Of a stretch of DNA of 64,000 nt, positions 8,736 to 17,375 are shown piece after piece. Both the position numbers and the translations under genes were made by a program. Under the pieces are notes generated by a model. That model saw only the letters and a list, made by a program, of their open reading frames with translations, did no database searches and was not told where the DNA came from. The stretch comes from Pseudomonas fluorescens (lineage in GTDB: Bacteria > Pseudomonadota > Gammaproteobacteria > Pseudomonadales > Pseudomonadaceae), in contig NZ_MOBX01000003.1 in NCBI RefSeq assembly GCF_003732425.1, positions 434,001-498,000 on the forward strand, read 5' to 3'. Position 1 is the first letter of the stretch; every line of letters starts with the position of its first letter.

Positions 8736-9434
8736 TTATTTGCGGATGGTGCGCTGTTCGATGCGTTTTTCGAACGTGCCGCAAATGACCCGATCGACGT
8801 AGATGCCCGGGGTGTGGATCTGCGAGGGGTCGAGTTCACCGGGTTCGACGATTTCTTCGACTTCAACCACGGTGATCTTGCCGGCGGTGGCCGCCAGCGG
8901 GTTGAAGTTCTGCGCGGTGTGACGGTAGATGACGTTACCGAAGTGGTCGGCTTTCCAGCCTTTGACGATGGCGAAGTCGCCGGTGATGGATTCTTCCATC
9001 AGGTACTTGCGACCTTTGAACTCGCGTACTTCCTTGCCTTCGGCGACCGGTGTGCCGACGCCGGTGGCGGTGAAGAAGGCGGGAATGCCGGCGCCGCCTG
9101 CGCGCATTTTCTCGGCGAGGGTGCCTTGTGGGGTCAGGATGACTTCGATGTCGCCCTTGAGCAGTTGCTCTTCGAACAGCTTGTTTTCGCCGACATAGGA
9201 GGCGATGACTTTGCTGATCTGACGATCGGTAAGCAGCACGCCGAGGCCGAAACCGTCGACGCCGCAGTTGTTGGAGACGACGGTGAGGTCGCGGGTGCCT
9301 TTGCGCTTGATCTCGGCGATCAGGTTTTCCGGAATGCCGCACAGACCGAAGCCGCCGGCGATGACGGTCATGCCGTCCTCAAGCCCGGCCAGGGCTTCCT
9401 CGTAGGAACTCACGCGCTTGTCGAAACCTGCCAT
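8736..9434 (-). CDS. dhcA: 3-oxoacid CoA-transferase subunit A
   Basis: Alpha subunit pairing with the downstream beta subunit. It shows the glycine-rich [16 protein letters not shown] motif near residues 26-41 that binds CoA, and the internal [16 protein letters not shown] loop. ATG at 9434 is preferred over GTG at 9440 because AGAGG is five bases before it and the protein then begins MAGFDKR, as is common in this family. First gene of a three-gene operon divergent from a LysR gene. It would act on dehydrocarnitine or acetoacetate; the exact substrate is inferred only from gene order. Confidence 0.88.
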   Translation of the reverse strand: MAGFDKRVSSYEEALAGLEDGMTVIAGGFGLCGIPENLIAEIKRKGTRDLTVVSNNCGVDGFGLGVLLTDRQISKVIASYVGENKLFEEQLLKGDIEVILTPQGTLAEKMRAGGAGIPAFFTATGVGTPVAEGKEVREFKGRKYLMEESITGDFAIVKGWKADHFGNVIYRHTAQNFNPLAATAGKITVVEVEEIVEPGELDPSQIHTPGIYVDRVICGTFEKRIEQRTIRK

Positions 9435-9566
9435 ATGCACCTCTTTTATTATTTGCGGGCGGCTGGCTAGCCGAATGGTTGGAGTGTCGCGCTGAAGAAT
9501 ATATTTGTTAAGTTGATTTTTAAGGTTGATTGATAGATAAAACTCAACAAAGGCATCCGTCCCCCT

Positions 9567-9644
9567 GTAGGAGCTGCCGAAGGCTGTGATCTTTTGATCT
9601 TATAAAATCAGCATCAAAAGATCGCAGCCTTCGGCAGCTCCTAC
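9567..9644. repeat. REPIN of the GTAGGAGCTGCCGAAGG family
   Basis: GTAGGAGCTGCCGAAGGCTG and its reverse complement are separated by a short AT-rich spacer in the divergent CoA-transferase/LysR promoter region. This is the same family that flanks the RAYT gene at 22843-23301. Confidence 0.88.
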
Positions 9645-9675
9645 CTGACCGAGTTTCATGTTCAGAGGCTTGAGT

Positions 9676-10572
9676 ATGACCATCAAACAGATCCGCGCCT
9701 TTCTCGCCGTGGCCCAGAGTCTGAGTTTCGCCGTGGCCTGCGAGCGCCTGCACCTGTCGCAATCAGCCTTGAGCCTGACCATCAAAGCGCTGGAGGAGGG
9801 CCTCGGCGGGCGCCTGTTTAGCCGCAACACACGCAACGTCGCGCTGACTGCCGAAGGTGAATCCTTGTTGCCGCTGGCCCGGCGCTTGATTGCCGACTGG
9901 GATAACGCCGAAGACGAAATGCGCCAACGCTTCAGCTTGCAGCGCGGGCGGGTGACGCTGGCGGCGATGCCGTCGTTTGCCGGCAACCTGCTACCGCCGA
10001 TCCTCAAGACCTTTCGCGCGCGCTATCCGAACGTCAACGTCACGGTCAACGACGTGATCAACGAGCAAGTGCTGGAAATGGTCCGTGATCGCCAAGTCGA
10101 ACTGGGCGTGGCATTCGAGCCGATGCAAAACACTTCGATGACGTTTACGCCGTTGTACATGGATCGCTTTGTCGCGGTGGTGTCAAAGGATTCGCCGCTG
10201 GCGCAGCGCGGCGAAATCGACTGGCAGACGTTGTTGCAGGAGCCGTTCATCACCTTGCAGCGGCCATCGACGGTGCGGGTGATGCTCGAAGAGCACCTGC
10301 AGGCGCGGGGCATGAAGTTGCCGGTGGAGTTTGAAAGCCATCAATTGGCGACGGTCGGGCGGATGGTCGCCAGCGGTCTGGGCGTCAGTGCCGTGCCAGC
10401 GCTGTGCGCCGAGCAAATGCACGAGCTGGGCGCCCATTGCCTGACCCTGAATGACTCGGTGGAGCGGGCCATCGGCGTGCTGACGGAGCCGGGCAATGAA
10501 CTGTCGGCGGCGGCGCAGGCGTTGTTCGATATTCTCCAGCAGGAAAACCTGAGCCAACGCCTGTCGCCCTGA
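9676..10572 (+). CDS. dhcR: LysR-family regulator, probably of the divergent CoA-transferase operon
   Basis: 298-residue LysR-type transcriptional regulator. The N-terminal winged helix (IRAFLAVAQSLSFAVACERLHLSQSALSLTIKALEEGLGG, residues about 5-44) is followed by a periplasmic-binding-protein-like effector domain. ATG at 9676 is used because AGAGG lies seven bases before it; an upstream ATG at 9658 lacks this. It is transcribed away from the dhcA-dhcB-atoB genes, the usual position of a LysR activator relative to its target, and matches the DhcR position in P. aeruginosa. The effector is probably a pathway intermediate. Confidence 0.87.
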   Translation: MTIKQIRAFLAVAQSLSFAVACERLHLSQSALSLTIKALEEGLGGRLFSRNTRNVALTAEGESLLPLARRLIADWDNAEDEMRQRFSLQRGRVTLAAMPSFAGNLLPPILKTFRARYPNVNVTVNDVINEQVLEMVRDRQVELGVAFEPMQNTSMTFTPLYMDRFVAVVSKDSPLAQRGEIDWQTLLQEPFITLQRPSTVRVMLEEHLQARGMKLPVEFESHQLATVGRMVASGLGVSAVPALCAEQMHELGAHCLTLNDSVERAIGVLTEPGNELSAAAQALFDILQQENLSQRLSP

Positions 10573-10588
10573 CCCAACCCAATTCCCC

Positions 10589-10677
10589 TGTGGGAGCGAG
10601 CCTGCTCGCGAAAGCGTTCTGCCAAACGACCTTGTTGGTGCAGGCAGACCGCCTTCGCGAGCAGGCTCGCTCCCACA
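10589..10677. repeat. inverted REP pair, GTGGGAGCGAGC family
   Basis: Facing copies of the TGTGGGAGCGAGCCTGCTCG motif lie between the convergent LysR and sirtuin genes. Confidence 0.85.
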
Positions 10678-10691
10678 AGGGATAGGGGCGT

Positions 10692-11534
10692 TCAGGGGGT
10701 GAGGCGTTGAGTCAGCAAGGGCAAAAGCTGTTCACACGACGCTTCAATTTTCAAATCCAGCAACTCATCCGCCCGGGTCTTGCCCAGATTGATCGCGATC
10801 AACGGCTTCCCGCGATCGGCAATCACCCGGCACAGGCGAAACGCCGAATACGCCATCAACGACGAACCCACCACCAACATCCCCGCCGCGTTTTCTGCTG
10901 CCGCCATCGCCCGCGCCGCCGTGGGCTGCGCGACGTTCTCGCCGAAAAACACCACGTCCGGTTTCATCCGTTCACCGGCGCAATGCGGGCAGTGCGGCAC
11001 CTGAAAACGCGCTTCGAAGGCCGGATCAAGCAGGGTGTCACCATCCGGCGCCTGTACCGCATCGACCCCGGCCAGATACGGGTTGTGCATCTCCATCAAT
11101 TGTTGAATCGAATCGCGCTCGCTGCGCTGGCCGCAGTCCAGACAGACAACGCGATGCAGGCTGCCGTGCAATTCGATGACATCGTGACTGCCGGCCTGAT
11201 CGTGCAGGGTGTCGACGTTCTGGGTGATCAGGTCATGGATCAGCCCATGGCGCTGCAGACCGGCCAATGCTTCGTGCGCTGCATTCGGTTGCGCCTGACG
11301 TACCCTCGGCCAGCCGAGCATGGCCCGCGCCCAATAGCGGCGGCGTGATTCAGGGGCGGCGAGGAATTCCTGGTACATCATCGGTTGTCGGCCTCGGCGT
11401 ACTCCGTCGCTGTCGCGGTAATCCGGAATGCCCGACGGCGTGCTGATACCGGCCCCGGTCAGCACAATGAAATCGCCATCAGCCATCGCTTCCTGCAAGG
11501 TATCGAGGTGTTCGCGGGTCGGGCTGTCGAGCAT
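10692..11534 (-). CDS. cobB: NAD-dependent protein deacylase (sirtuin)
   Basis: Sirtuins remove acyl groups from lysine side chains while consuming NAD. The NAD-binding FIVLTGAGISTPSGIPDYR motif lies near residues 22-40, QNVDTLHDQAG and the catalytic His in ELHGSLHRVVC follow, and two CxxC pairs (CLDC and CPHC) bind zinc. VVGSSLMAYSAFRL and AINLGKTRADELLD complete the Rossmann domain. At 280 residues, with the long insert between the CxxC pairs, it resembles class II (SIRT4-like) sirtuins more than the shorter CobB of E. coli. It stands alone on the minus strand. Confidence 0.9.
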   Translation of the reverse strand: MLDSPTREHLDTLQEAMADGDFIVLTGAGISTPSGIPDYRDSDGVRRGRQPMMYQEFLAAPESRRRYWARAMLGWPRVRQAQPNAAHEALAGLQRHGLIHDLITQNVDTLHDQAGSHDVIELHGSLHRVVCLDCGQRSERDSIQQLMEMHNPYLAGVDAVQAPDGDTLLDPAFEARFQVPHCPHCAGERMKPDVVFFGENVAQPTAARAMAAAENAAGMLVVGSSLMAYSAFRLCRVIADRGKPLIAINLGKTRADELLDLKIEASCEQLLPLLTQRLTP

Positions 11535-11588
11535 GGTCAGCGCTCCGAAGTGGGCAGTGCCAGCAGGTTAGCACGCGACCCGCGCGGG

Positions 11589-12638
11589 TTACTTGCGCGC
11601 CTCCAGAATCAGGTTGAACGGCGTTTGCGTGGCCCGGCGGAACTGCTTGAACCCGGCTTCGGTAAATACTTTACGCAGACGCATTTCCCCCGCCTGCGCA
11701 CCCAGGCCCAGGCCGACTTCCTGCGACAGCGAATTCGGTGTGCAGATAAACGTCGAGGCCGCATAGAACAGCCGCCCGACCGGGTTGATGTTGTCGTCCA
11801 GTGTGTCGTTGGCGAACGGTTCGACCAGCAACACCGTGCCATCGTCTTTCAGCGAGTCATAGGCGTGGCGCGCGGCACCGACCGGATCGCCCATGTCATG
11901 CAGGCAGTCGAAATAGCAGATCAGGTCGTAGTCATCGCCGGGGTAGCTTTTCGCCGAACCCTGGAAAAACTTCGCCCGGCTGCTGACGCCACCTTCCTCG
12001 GCGCGCTCGGTGGCGACGGTGACCGAGGGCGCGTGATAGTCGTAGCCGACGAAACGCGAGTTGGGAAACGCCTGGGCCATGATCACGGTCGAGGCACCAT
12101 GACCGCAGCCGATGTCGGCGACTTTGGCGCCTTTCTCTAGTTTCGCCACCACACCATCCAGCGCCGGCAGCCATTCGGCGATCAGGTGACCTTTGTAGCC
12201 GGGCCGGAAGAAGCGCTCGGTGCCGGTGAACATGCACGGGTGGTGATCGCCCCAGGGCAGGGCACCGTTGCCGCGCATGGCTTTGACCAGTTTGTCTTTG
12301 TCGTGGAAAAACGATGCCACCACTCCGAGACCACCGGCGACGTACACGGGGGAATCTTCAACGGCCAAGGCCAGCGCTTGTTCTTCGGGTAACCGGAACT
12401 GACCGTCGTGGTGCTCCATGTAGCCGGACGCCGCGTGCGCACTGAGCCATTCGCGCACCAGGCGCGGGTTGCAGGTGGTTTTTTCCGCGAGAGCATCGGC
12501 ACTGATCGGCTGACTGTCGGCCATTGCCCGGTACAGACCGAGTTCTTCGCCGACGATGACATTGGCCAGCATCGCCGCGCCGCCCATGTCGTTGACCAGT
12601 TTGCCCATGAATTCGTTGAGCTTCGCCTCATTCATCAT
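11589..12638 (-). CDS. class I SAM-dependent methyltransferase with N-terminal winged-helix domain
   Basis: 349 residues. An N-terminal winged-helix dimerisation domain (about 1-90, with CNPRLVREWLSAHAASGYME) precedes a Rossmann methyltransferase domain carrying the SAM-binding VADIGCGHGASTVIMAQAFP motif near residue 180 and an acidic FDCLHDMGDP motif near 245. This layout is seen in small-molecule O-methyltransferases and in Rv2258c-like proteins. AGGAG precedes the tandem ATGs at 12638/12635. The substrate is unknown, and no biosynthetic partner lies next to it. Confidence 0.82.
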   Translation of the reverse strand: MMNEAKLNEFMGKLVNDMGGAAMLANVIVGEELGLYRAMADSQPISADALAEKTTCNPRLVREWLSAHAASGYMEHHDGQFRLPEEQALALAVEDSPVYVAGGLGVVASFFHDKDKLVKAMRGNGALPWGDHHPCMFTGTERFFRPGYKGHLIAEWLPALDGVVAKLEKGAKVADIGCGHGASTVIMAQAFPNSRFVGYDYHAPSVTVATERAEEGGVSSRAKFFQGSAKSYPGDDYDLICYFDCLHDMGDPVGAARHAYDSLKDDGTVLLVEPFANDTLDDNINPVGRLFYAASTFICTPNSLSQEVGLGLGAQAGEMRLRKVFTEAGFKQFRRATQTPFNLILEARK

Positions 12639-12819
12639 GTGTGCTCCTGAAACAGGATCACGGTCCGGCGGCGTCGAGGGTCGAGGCGTGCGCCACCGGG
12701 CGGTGGTCACGGAGTTGGGCAGGGCACGGCTGACGTCCTGCGGCCCCCTCGACTGGGTAATAAAGGAGTCTAGCCCCGGTGCGGGACTGACGCTGTATTT
12801 GTGAACAACGAAAACCTCG

Positions 12820-12908
12820 GTGGGAGCGAGCCTGCTCGCGAAGAGGCCGGCACAGTCAACATCGTGTTCGACTGTTCGGCAGCCTTCGCGAGCAGGTTCG
12901 CTCCCACA
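12820..12908. repeat. inverted REP pair, GTGGGAGCGAGC family
   Basis: Two facing REP copies end just upstream of the composite operator that precedes the MNIO gene. Confidence 0.85.
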
Positions 12909-12920
12909 GGTTTTTCGGCG

Positions 12921-12955
12921 TGTATCACTGTGTATCGCCGTCATCGGGGGATACA
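12921..12955 (+). promoter_or_regulatory. composite operator A (TGTATC-N4-TGTATC-N13-GATACA) upstream of the MNIO operon
   Basis: TGTATC occurs at 12921-12926 and 12931-12936, one helical turn apart, then inverted GATACA at 12950-12955. The same spacing occurs twice near the response-regulator gene (16858-16892, 16926-16960). A further GATACA at 12993-12998 sits 43 bases downstream of the last half-site, mirrored by GATACC at 16997-17002. It starts 122 bases before the MNIO start. Paired direct repeats ten bases apart are typical of OmpR-family regulator sites, so the nearby response regulator is the obvious candidate. Confidence 0.72.
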
Positions 12956-13042
12956 CAGGGCCGCAAATGTCCGGTCAGTTGCACACAGCGGCGATACAGC
13001 CGGCGGCTCAAATGTGGCAAACCCACTGCGAGGTACACCCCC

Positions 13043-13882
13043 ATGCTTACGCCGCCCCAATCACTGCCACCCAGCGTCGGCCTCGGCCTGCGCCGTGGTC
13101 TGCTGAAAGACCTGCAAGCTGCCAACCCCGGCGCTTTCGACTTTCTCGAAGTCGCCCCGGAAAACTGGATCGGCGTCGGCGGCGTACATGGCGCGGCGTT
13201 GCGGGAACTGGCTGAACGCTATCCGTTGTCCTGTCACGGCTTGTCGTTGTCACTCGGCGGCCCGGCACCGCTGGATGTCGGGTTCTTGCAGGAAGTCCGG
13301 GGTTTTCTCGACCATTACAACGTGCCGCTCTACAGCGAGCACCTGAGTTATTGCAGCGATGACGGGCATCTGTATGACTTGCTGCCGTTGCCGTTCACCG
13401 AAGAGGCGGTTCACCACGTCGCCGCGCGAATCCGTCAGGCTCAAGACATTCTCGGCCGGCGGCTGGCGGTGGAAAACGTCTCCTACTACGCCGCACCGCG
13501 TCAGGACATGGACGAGGTGACCTTCACCAATGCCGTGTTGCGCGAGGCCGATTGCGATCTGCTGCTGGACGTCAACAATGTCTACGTCAACGCGATCAAC
13601 CACGGTTTCGACCCGCAAACGTTTCTCGCCGGTATCGAGCCGGGTCGCGTGGTCGGCATGCATGTGGCGGGGCATTTCGATGAGTCCGATACGCTGAAAA
13701 TCGATACCCATGGCGCTTCGGTAAAACCGCTGGTGTGGGCACTGTTGGCCGAGGCCTATACGCGGTTTGGCGTGCAGCCAACGTTGCTTGAGCGGGATTT
13801 CAATTTTCCGGCATTTTCCGGACTGGTTGCCGAGTTGCAGACCATTCGCCACTTGCAAGCAGGAGGCCGCCATCGTGGATAA
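13043..13882 (+). CDS. DUF692 / MNIO-family multinuclear iron oxidase
   Basis: A TIM-barrel protein of the DUF692 family, now known as multinuclear non-heme iron oxidases (MbnB, TglH, BufB), which oxidatively modify cysteines in peptide precursors. Visible family signatures are [47 protein letters not shown] and MHVAGH, which carry the His, Glu and Asp iron ligands. The 279-residue length is normal. ATG at 13043 is used, with GAGG nine bases upstream. It overlaps the DUF2063 partner gene by eight bases. No DUF2282 or other precursor gene is adjacent, which is unusual. The shared operator links it to the two-component system downstream. Confidence 0.88.
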   Translation: MLTPPQSLPPSVGLGLRRGLLKDLQAANPGAFDFLEVAPENWIGVGGVHGAALRELAERYPLSCHGLSLSLGGPAPLDVGFLQEVRGFLDHYNVPLYSEHLSYCSDDGHLYDLLPLPFTEEAVHHVAARIRQAQDILGRRLAVENVSYYAAPRQDMDEVTFTNAVLREADCDLLLDVNNVYVNAINHGFDPQTFLAGIEPGRVVGMHVAGHFDESDTLKIDTHGASVKPLVWALLAEAYTRFGVQPTLLERDFNFPAFSGLVAELQTIRHLQAGGRHRG

Positions 13883-14624
13883 CCTGAGGCTGCAACAACA
13901 GGCGCTGACCCGGTATTTGCGTGATCCCGAATATCAATCGCCACCGGCCGACATGAACGCGGCGCGGGTCAATGTCTATCGCGATCTGGTGTTCAACAAC
14001 GTCTCGCAACTGTTGAGCGGCACGTTTCCGGTATCGATCCGCATCATTGGAGCACAGCGCTGGGGCTTGCTGGTGCGAGGTTTCCTGCGCGACTGGCGGG
14101 CGCAAACCCCGAAGTTCGGCGAGATTGCCCAAACGTTTCTCGACTATCTCGCTTCTCCGCCGCAAGTGTTGCGCGAAGGTGAGTGGCCGGCGTTTTTACT
14201 GGAGCTGGCGCATTACGAATGGGTCGAGATGATCTTGCAGCAATCTGATGGCCAAGCGCTGCCGTGGACGGATCCGGCGCTGTTGCTGGAGCGTCCGTTG
14301 CAGATCTCGGCGCTGGCCTGGCCATTGGCGTATGTGTGGCCGGTGCATGAACTTGATCCAGACAATCAGCCTGCCCAGCCACCGGCGCAACCGACCCTTT
14401 TGCTGGTGCGACGTGCGGCGGATTGGCGTGTGAAGTTTTCCGAACTGAGCCCGCTGGCCTGGCGCCTGTTACAGCGCATCACCGAGTGTGCGCCGTTGAC
14501 CGGGCGTCAGCAGTTGCAGGGGCTGGCGCTGGAGGCCGGGCAGCCCGCCAGCAGTTCGTTCATGGATAACGGCTTGATGTTGTTGCTGCAGATGCATGAG
14601 GACAGCGTGATCGGCATAGCGTGA
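13875..14624 (+). CDS. DUF2063 (BufC-like) partner of the MNIO enzyme
   Basis: 249 residues beginning at a GTG (13875) with AGGAGG eight bases before it, inside the end of the MNIO gene. The N-terminal part ([39 protein letters not shown]) is the DUF2063 domain, and the rest fits the alpha/beta region of partner proteins such as MbnC/BufC, which bind the precursor peptide and present it to the MNIO enzyme. Strong coupling argues that the two act as a complex in the cytosol. The old label of putative DNA-binding domain for this family is not supported here. Confidence 0.82.
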   Translation: MDNLRLQQQALTRYLRDPEYQSPPADMNAARVNVYRDLVFNNVSQLLSGTFPVSIRIIGAQRWGLLVRGFLRDWRAQTPKFGEIAQTFLDYLASPPQVLREGEWPAFLLELAHYEWVEMILQQSDGQALPWTDPALLLERPLQISALAWPLAYVWPVHELDPDNQPAQPPAQPTLLLVRRAADWRVKFSELSPLAWRLLQRITECAPLTGRQQLQGLALEAGQPASSSFMDNGLMLLLQMHEDSVIGIA

Positions 14625-14640
14625 ATGTGTAGCAATCTAT

Positions 14641-14729
14641 TGTAGGAGTGAGCCTGCTCGCGATGGCGTCCTTCGAGTCAACCCGCATTGACTGAAAAGA
14701 CGCCATCGCGAGCAGGCTCACTGCTACAG
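14641..14729. repeat. inverted REP pair, GTAGGAGTGAGCCTGCTCGCG variant
   Basis: Facing copies (TGTAGGAGTGAGCCTGCTCG and its complement) form a long hairpin between the convergent DUF2063 and sensor-kinase genes. Confidence 0.83.
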
Positions 14730-14741
14730 GGTTGTGTAGCG

Positions 14742-16049
14742 TTAAGCATTGAGCGGCAGTTTCAGCTCCGCACACAACCCGCCACCCTCGCGATTACTCA
14801 AGGTCAGCGAGCCACCCAAGGCCATGGCCAGTTGCTGGGCGATGGCCAACCCTAGCCCGGTGCCACCGGTGTCGCGATTACGCGAGTTTTCCACGCGATA
14901 GAACGGTTGCAGCACCTGGGCCAGTTCGGCATCGGCGATGCCCGGGCCGCGATCCATGACCGTGATCGCCAGGCTGCCCTTGTTGGCTTCGACCCACACT
15001 TCGGCAGCACCGGCGAATTTCAGTGCGTTATCGGTCAGGTTCACCAGCACCCGGCGCAACGCATGAGGACGGGTGTCGATGACCGCCGCACTCTTGCCGA
15101 CCAGTTGTACCTGCTTGCCCATGTCCTGATAGTCGAACACCAGGCTTTCGAGGAAGGAATCCATGTTGGTGCGGCGGCTTTCCTCGGTCGAGCCATGGAT
15201 GCTGCGCGCATAGGCCACGCCTTCGCGCACCAGGTGTTCCATCTCGCTGAGGTCGTTCCACAGTTTGTCTTTCTCGGCGCAATCGTCCATGAGTTCGGCG
15301 CGCAGTTTCATCCGCGTGATCGGCGTTTGCAGGTCATGGGAAATCGCCGCTAGCAGTTGCATGCGTTCTTTGAGGTAAGCGGCGATGCGCGCCTGCATCG
15401 CGTTGAACGCCCGCGCCGCGTAGACCACTTCGTTCGGGCCGCTTTCGTCGAGGTTGATCGGGTGGGCGTTGGGGTCGAGGGTTTCCACAGCGTTGGCCAG
15501 CCGGGTCAGCGGACGGATCGCGATACGCACGGCCAGCCAGGTGCAGGCGATCATCAACACCAGTTGGCCGAGCAAGACCGCCGGCAACCAGGGTGACAGC
15601 GGGACCATCGCGGGGCGCACGTCGATGGTCACCGGGCTGCCGTCGCTCAGGCGCAGATGGCCCTGAAAGTGTTTCTTCGGCCCGGGAATATCGGTGAAGG
15701 TCAGCGGATAGCGTTCACCGATGGCTTCGGTGATCGAGGTGACCGCCACCGGCACATCACCGGCCTCGATCGGCGTGCCCGGTTCGCCTGCGCTCAACAG
15801 GTAGCGATAATTTTTTCGCGCCAGACGCTCGAGCCAGTCGGGACGCTCTTGCGCGGGCAGGCGATCGAGGATCGCAATCGAGGTTGACACGTCGGTTTCC
15901 AGATTGCCGAGCATGGTGTTCTTGGCGCTTTGGTAACGCTCGTAATACTGCGCACCGAACGACAGCGCCTGGGCGAGCAGCAGGCCGATCAGGAAAATCA
16001 GCGACAGGCGCGAGGCGAGGGTGCGCGGCCAGTGCAGATTGACGCTCAT
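14742..16049 (-). CDS. two-component sensor histidine kinase
   Basis: 435-residue inner-membrane kinase. TM1 is at about residues 12-30, a periplasmic sensor loop follows (about 31-155), TM2 is at about 156-180, then HAMP, a dimerisation/phosphoacceptor domain with H238 in AAISHDLQTPITRMK, and an ATPase domain with NLTDNALKFAG, DRGPGIAD and GTGLGLAIAQQLA. It overlaps the regulator gene by four bases and is co-transcribed with it. Neighbours (MNIO pair, DipZ-like protein, small secreted proteins) point to sensing of an envelope signal such as copper or thiol stress. The copper-responsive DsbRS system of P. aeruginosa, which also neighbours disulfide genes, is a possible counterpart, but orthology is not shown. 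Confidence 0.9.
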   Translation of the reverse strand: MSVNLHWPRTLASRLSLIFLIGLLLAQALSFGAQYYERYQSAKNTMLGNLETDVSTSIAILDRLPAQERPDWLERLARKNYRYLLSAGEPGTPIEAGDVPVAVTSITEAIGERYPLTFTDIPGPKKHFQGHLRLSDGSPVTIDVRPAMVPLSPWLPAVLLGQLVLMIACTWLAVRIAIRPLTRLANAVETLDPNAHPINLDESGPNEVVYAARAFNAMQARIAAYLKERMQLLAAISHDLQTPITRMKLRAELMDDCAEKDKLWNDLSEMEHLVREGVAYARSIHGSTEESRRTNMDSFLESLVFDYQDMGKQVQLVGKSAAVIDTRPHALRRVLVNLTDNALKFAGAAEVWVEANKGSLAITVMDRGPGIADAELAQVLQPFYRVENSRNRDTGGTGLGLAIAQQLAMALGGSLTLSNREGGGLCAELKLPLNA

Positions 16050-16786
16050 GCCGGGGCACCGAGAATCTCGACCGGCAGCGAGAACACATAACCTTCGCTG
16101 CGCACGGTCTTGATGTAGGCCGGCTCGCGCGCGTCATCCAGCAGGCGCTGACGCAAGCGGCTGACCAGCAAATCGATCGAGCGGTCAAACAGATCGGCGT
16201 CGCGGCCCTGGGTCAGGTTGAGCAGTTGGTCGCGGCTGAGCACCCGTTGCGGATGATCGAGAAAGACCCGCAGCAATCGATACTCGGCGCCACTGAGGGC
16301 GACCATGGTGCCGTCTTTGTCCAACAGGTGACGGGCCGAGGTGTCCAGTTGCCAACGACCGAAAGCCAGCAAGCGACCGGCCTCGGTGACCACCAGATTC
16401 GGTGGCAGCATCCGCGTGCGGCGCAGCACGGCGTTGATCCGCGCGAGCAATTCGCGGGCGGCGAACGGTTTGGTCAGGTAATCGTCGGCGCCCATTTCCA
16501 GGCCGATGATGCGGTCGGTTTCATCGTTGCGCGCGGTCAGCATCAGCACCGGAGTGGCCTTGTGTTTGCCCACCCGTAATTCGCGGCACAACTGCAGGCC
16601 GTCGTCGCCGGGCATCATGATGTCGAGCACGATCAGGTCGACGGTGTTGGCCTCGAGAAAATTGCGCATCTGCCGGCCATCGGCGACCACCGTGGTGCGC
16701 AGGCCGTTTTTCTTCAGGTAGTTGCCCACCAGTTCACGGATCTCGCGGTCGTCGTCGACGATGAGAATGTGATCGACATGATCCAT
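16046..16786 (-). CDS. OmpR-family response regulator
   Basis: 246 residues: receiver domain with the acidic pocket DDD at 11-13, phosphoacceptor D55 in LIVLDIMMPGDDG, and K in YLTKPF, followed by a winged-helix DNA-binding domain (about 130-240, RLLRVFLDHPQRVLSRDQLL and DRSIDLLVSRLRQRL). AGAGG precedes the ATG by nine bases. It pairs with the overlapping kinase gene. Two copies of a composite TGTATC/GATACA element lie 72-174 bases upstream, consistent with autoregulation. A third copy precedes the MNIO operon. Confidence 0.92.
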   Translation of the reverse strand: MDHVDHILIVDDDREIRELVGNYLKKNGLRTTVVADGRQMRNFLEANTVDLIVLDIMMPGDDGLQLCRELRVGKHKATPVLMLTARNDETDRIIGLEMGADDYLTKPFAARELLARINAVLRRTRMLPPNLVVTEAGRLLAFGRWQLDTSARHLLDKDGTMVALSGAEYRLLRVFLDHPQRVLSRDQLLNLTQGRDADLFDRSIDLLVSRLRQRLLDDAREPAYIKTVRSEGYVFSLPVEILGAPA

Positions 16787-16857
16787 CGGTGCAAACCTCT
16801 ATCAAAAGGGACTGCCGTGCAGTCTATAGAGCCTTCAATGGCTCGCCTGCCTGCCTT

Positions 16858-16892
16858 TGTATTGCAGTGTATCTGCCGTGGCGGCGGATACA
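16858..16892 (+). promoter_or_regulatory. composite operator B1 upstream of the response-regulator gene
   Basis: TGTATT (16858-16863), TGTATC (16868-16873) and inverted GATACA (16887-16892), with the same 4- and 13-base spacers as copies A and B2. It lies 72 bases upstream of the regulator start on the minus strand and probably mediates autoregulation. Confidence 0.68.
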
Positions 16893-16925
16893 CGGGAACG
16901 CAAAATCGCGAATTTCTCAGGGTTT

Positions 16926-16960
16926 TGTATCGCTGTGTATCCCCCGATGGCAGGGATACA
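16926..16960 (+). promoter_or_regulatory. composite operator B2 upstream of the DUF2790 gene
   Basis: TGTATC (16926-16931), TGTATC (16936-16941) and GATACA (16955-16960). Spacing is identical to copies A and B1. A GATACC at 16997-17002 and a CTTCAAATAGG block further downstream align with GATACA and CTCAAATGTGG after copy A, so the two promoters look homologous beyond the operator. It lies 123 bases before the DUF2790 start. Confidence 0.72.
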
Positions 16961-17082
16961 CAGCGAGTGAAACGCGCCAGTTCCTGACACAGACGCGATA
17001 CCTCGCACGCTTCAAATAGGCTCCATCGAGGCCCACACAGATCGCCTCGGCTCAAACCCACTGAAGCCTTGAGGAAAACGCC

Positions 17083-17346
17083 ATGAACAACAAATCCGTA
17101 ATTGCCGCCTGCCTGTTTGCCGCCCTGAACATCTGCACGCTGTCGGCCCGGGCCGAAGCCGCCGTCACCCCGCAAACCTACACCTACGGCACCCACCTGG
17201 ATATTCAGAAAGTGATCTCGCTGAAGCAGGACAACTCGGTGTCCTGCGGCATCGTCGAGGCGCGCATGACCTACCTCGATTCGGCCGGCCAGACCCGCGT
17301 ACTCGATTACAGCAAATTTGCCGACGGCTGCAACAACGACAACTGA
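17083..17346 (+). CDS. DUF2790 small secreted protein
   Basis: 87-residue protein with a cleavable signal peptide (hydrophobic core about 5-22, cut near ARAEA) and a mature domain matching DUF2790: YGTHLDIQKVISL, SCGIVEARMTYLDSAGQTRVLDYSKFADGC. Two cysteines in the mature part could form a disulfide. GAGG lies eight bases before the ATG. It is the first gene after operator B2, transcribed divergently from the two-component genes. The family is mostly confined to pseudomonads and has no established function; some members are reported near metal-response genes. Confidence 0.85.
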   Translation: MNNKSVIAACLFAALNICTLSARAEAAVTPQTYTYGTHLDIQKVISLKQDNSVSCGIVEARMTYLDSAGQTRVLDYSKFADGCNNDN

Positions 17347-17375
17347 GTCATCACTCTTAATAGAAGGAAATACCG

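Noticed and set aside
12639..14640. Bufferin-type operon with DUF2282 precursor
   Set aside because: No small secreted DUF2282-like frame lies next to the DUF692/DUF2063 genes; only the two-gene core is present.
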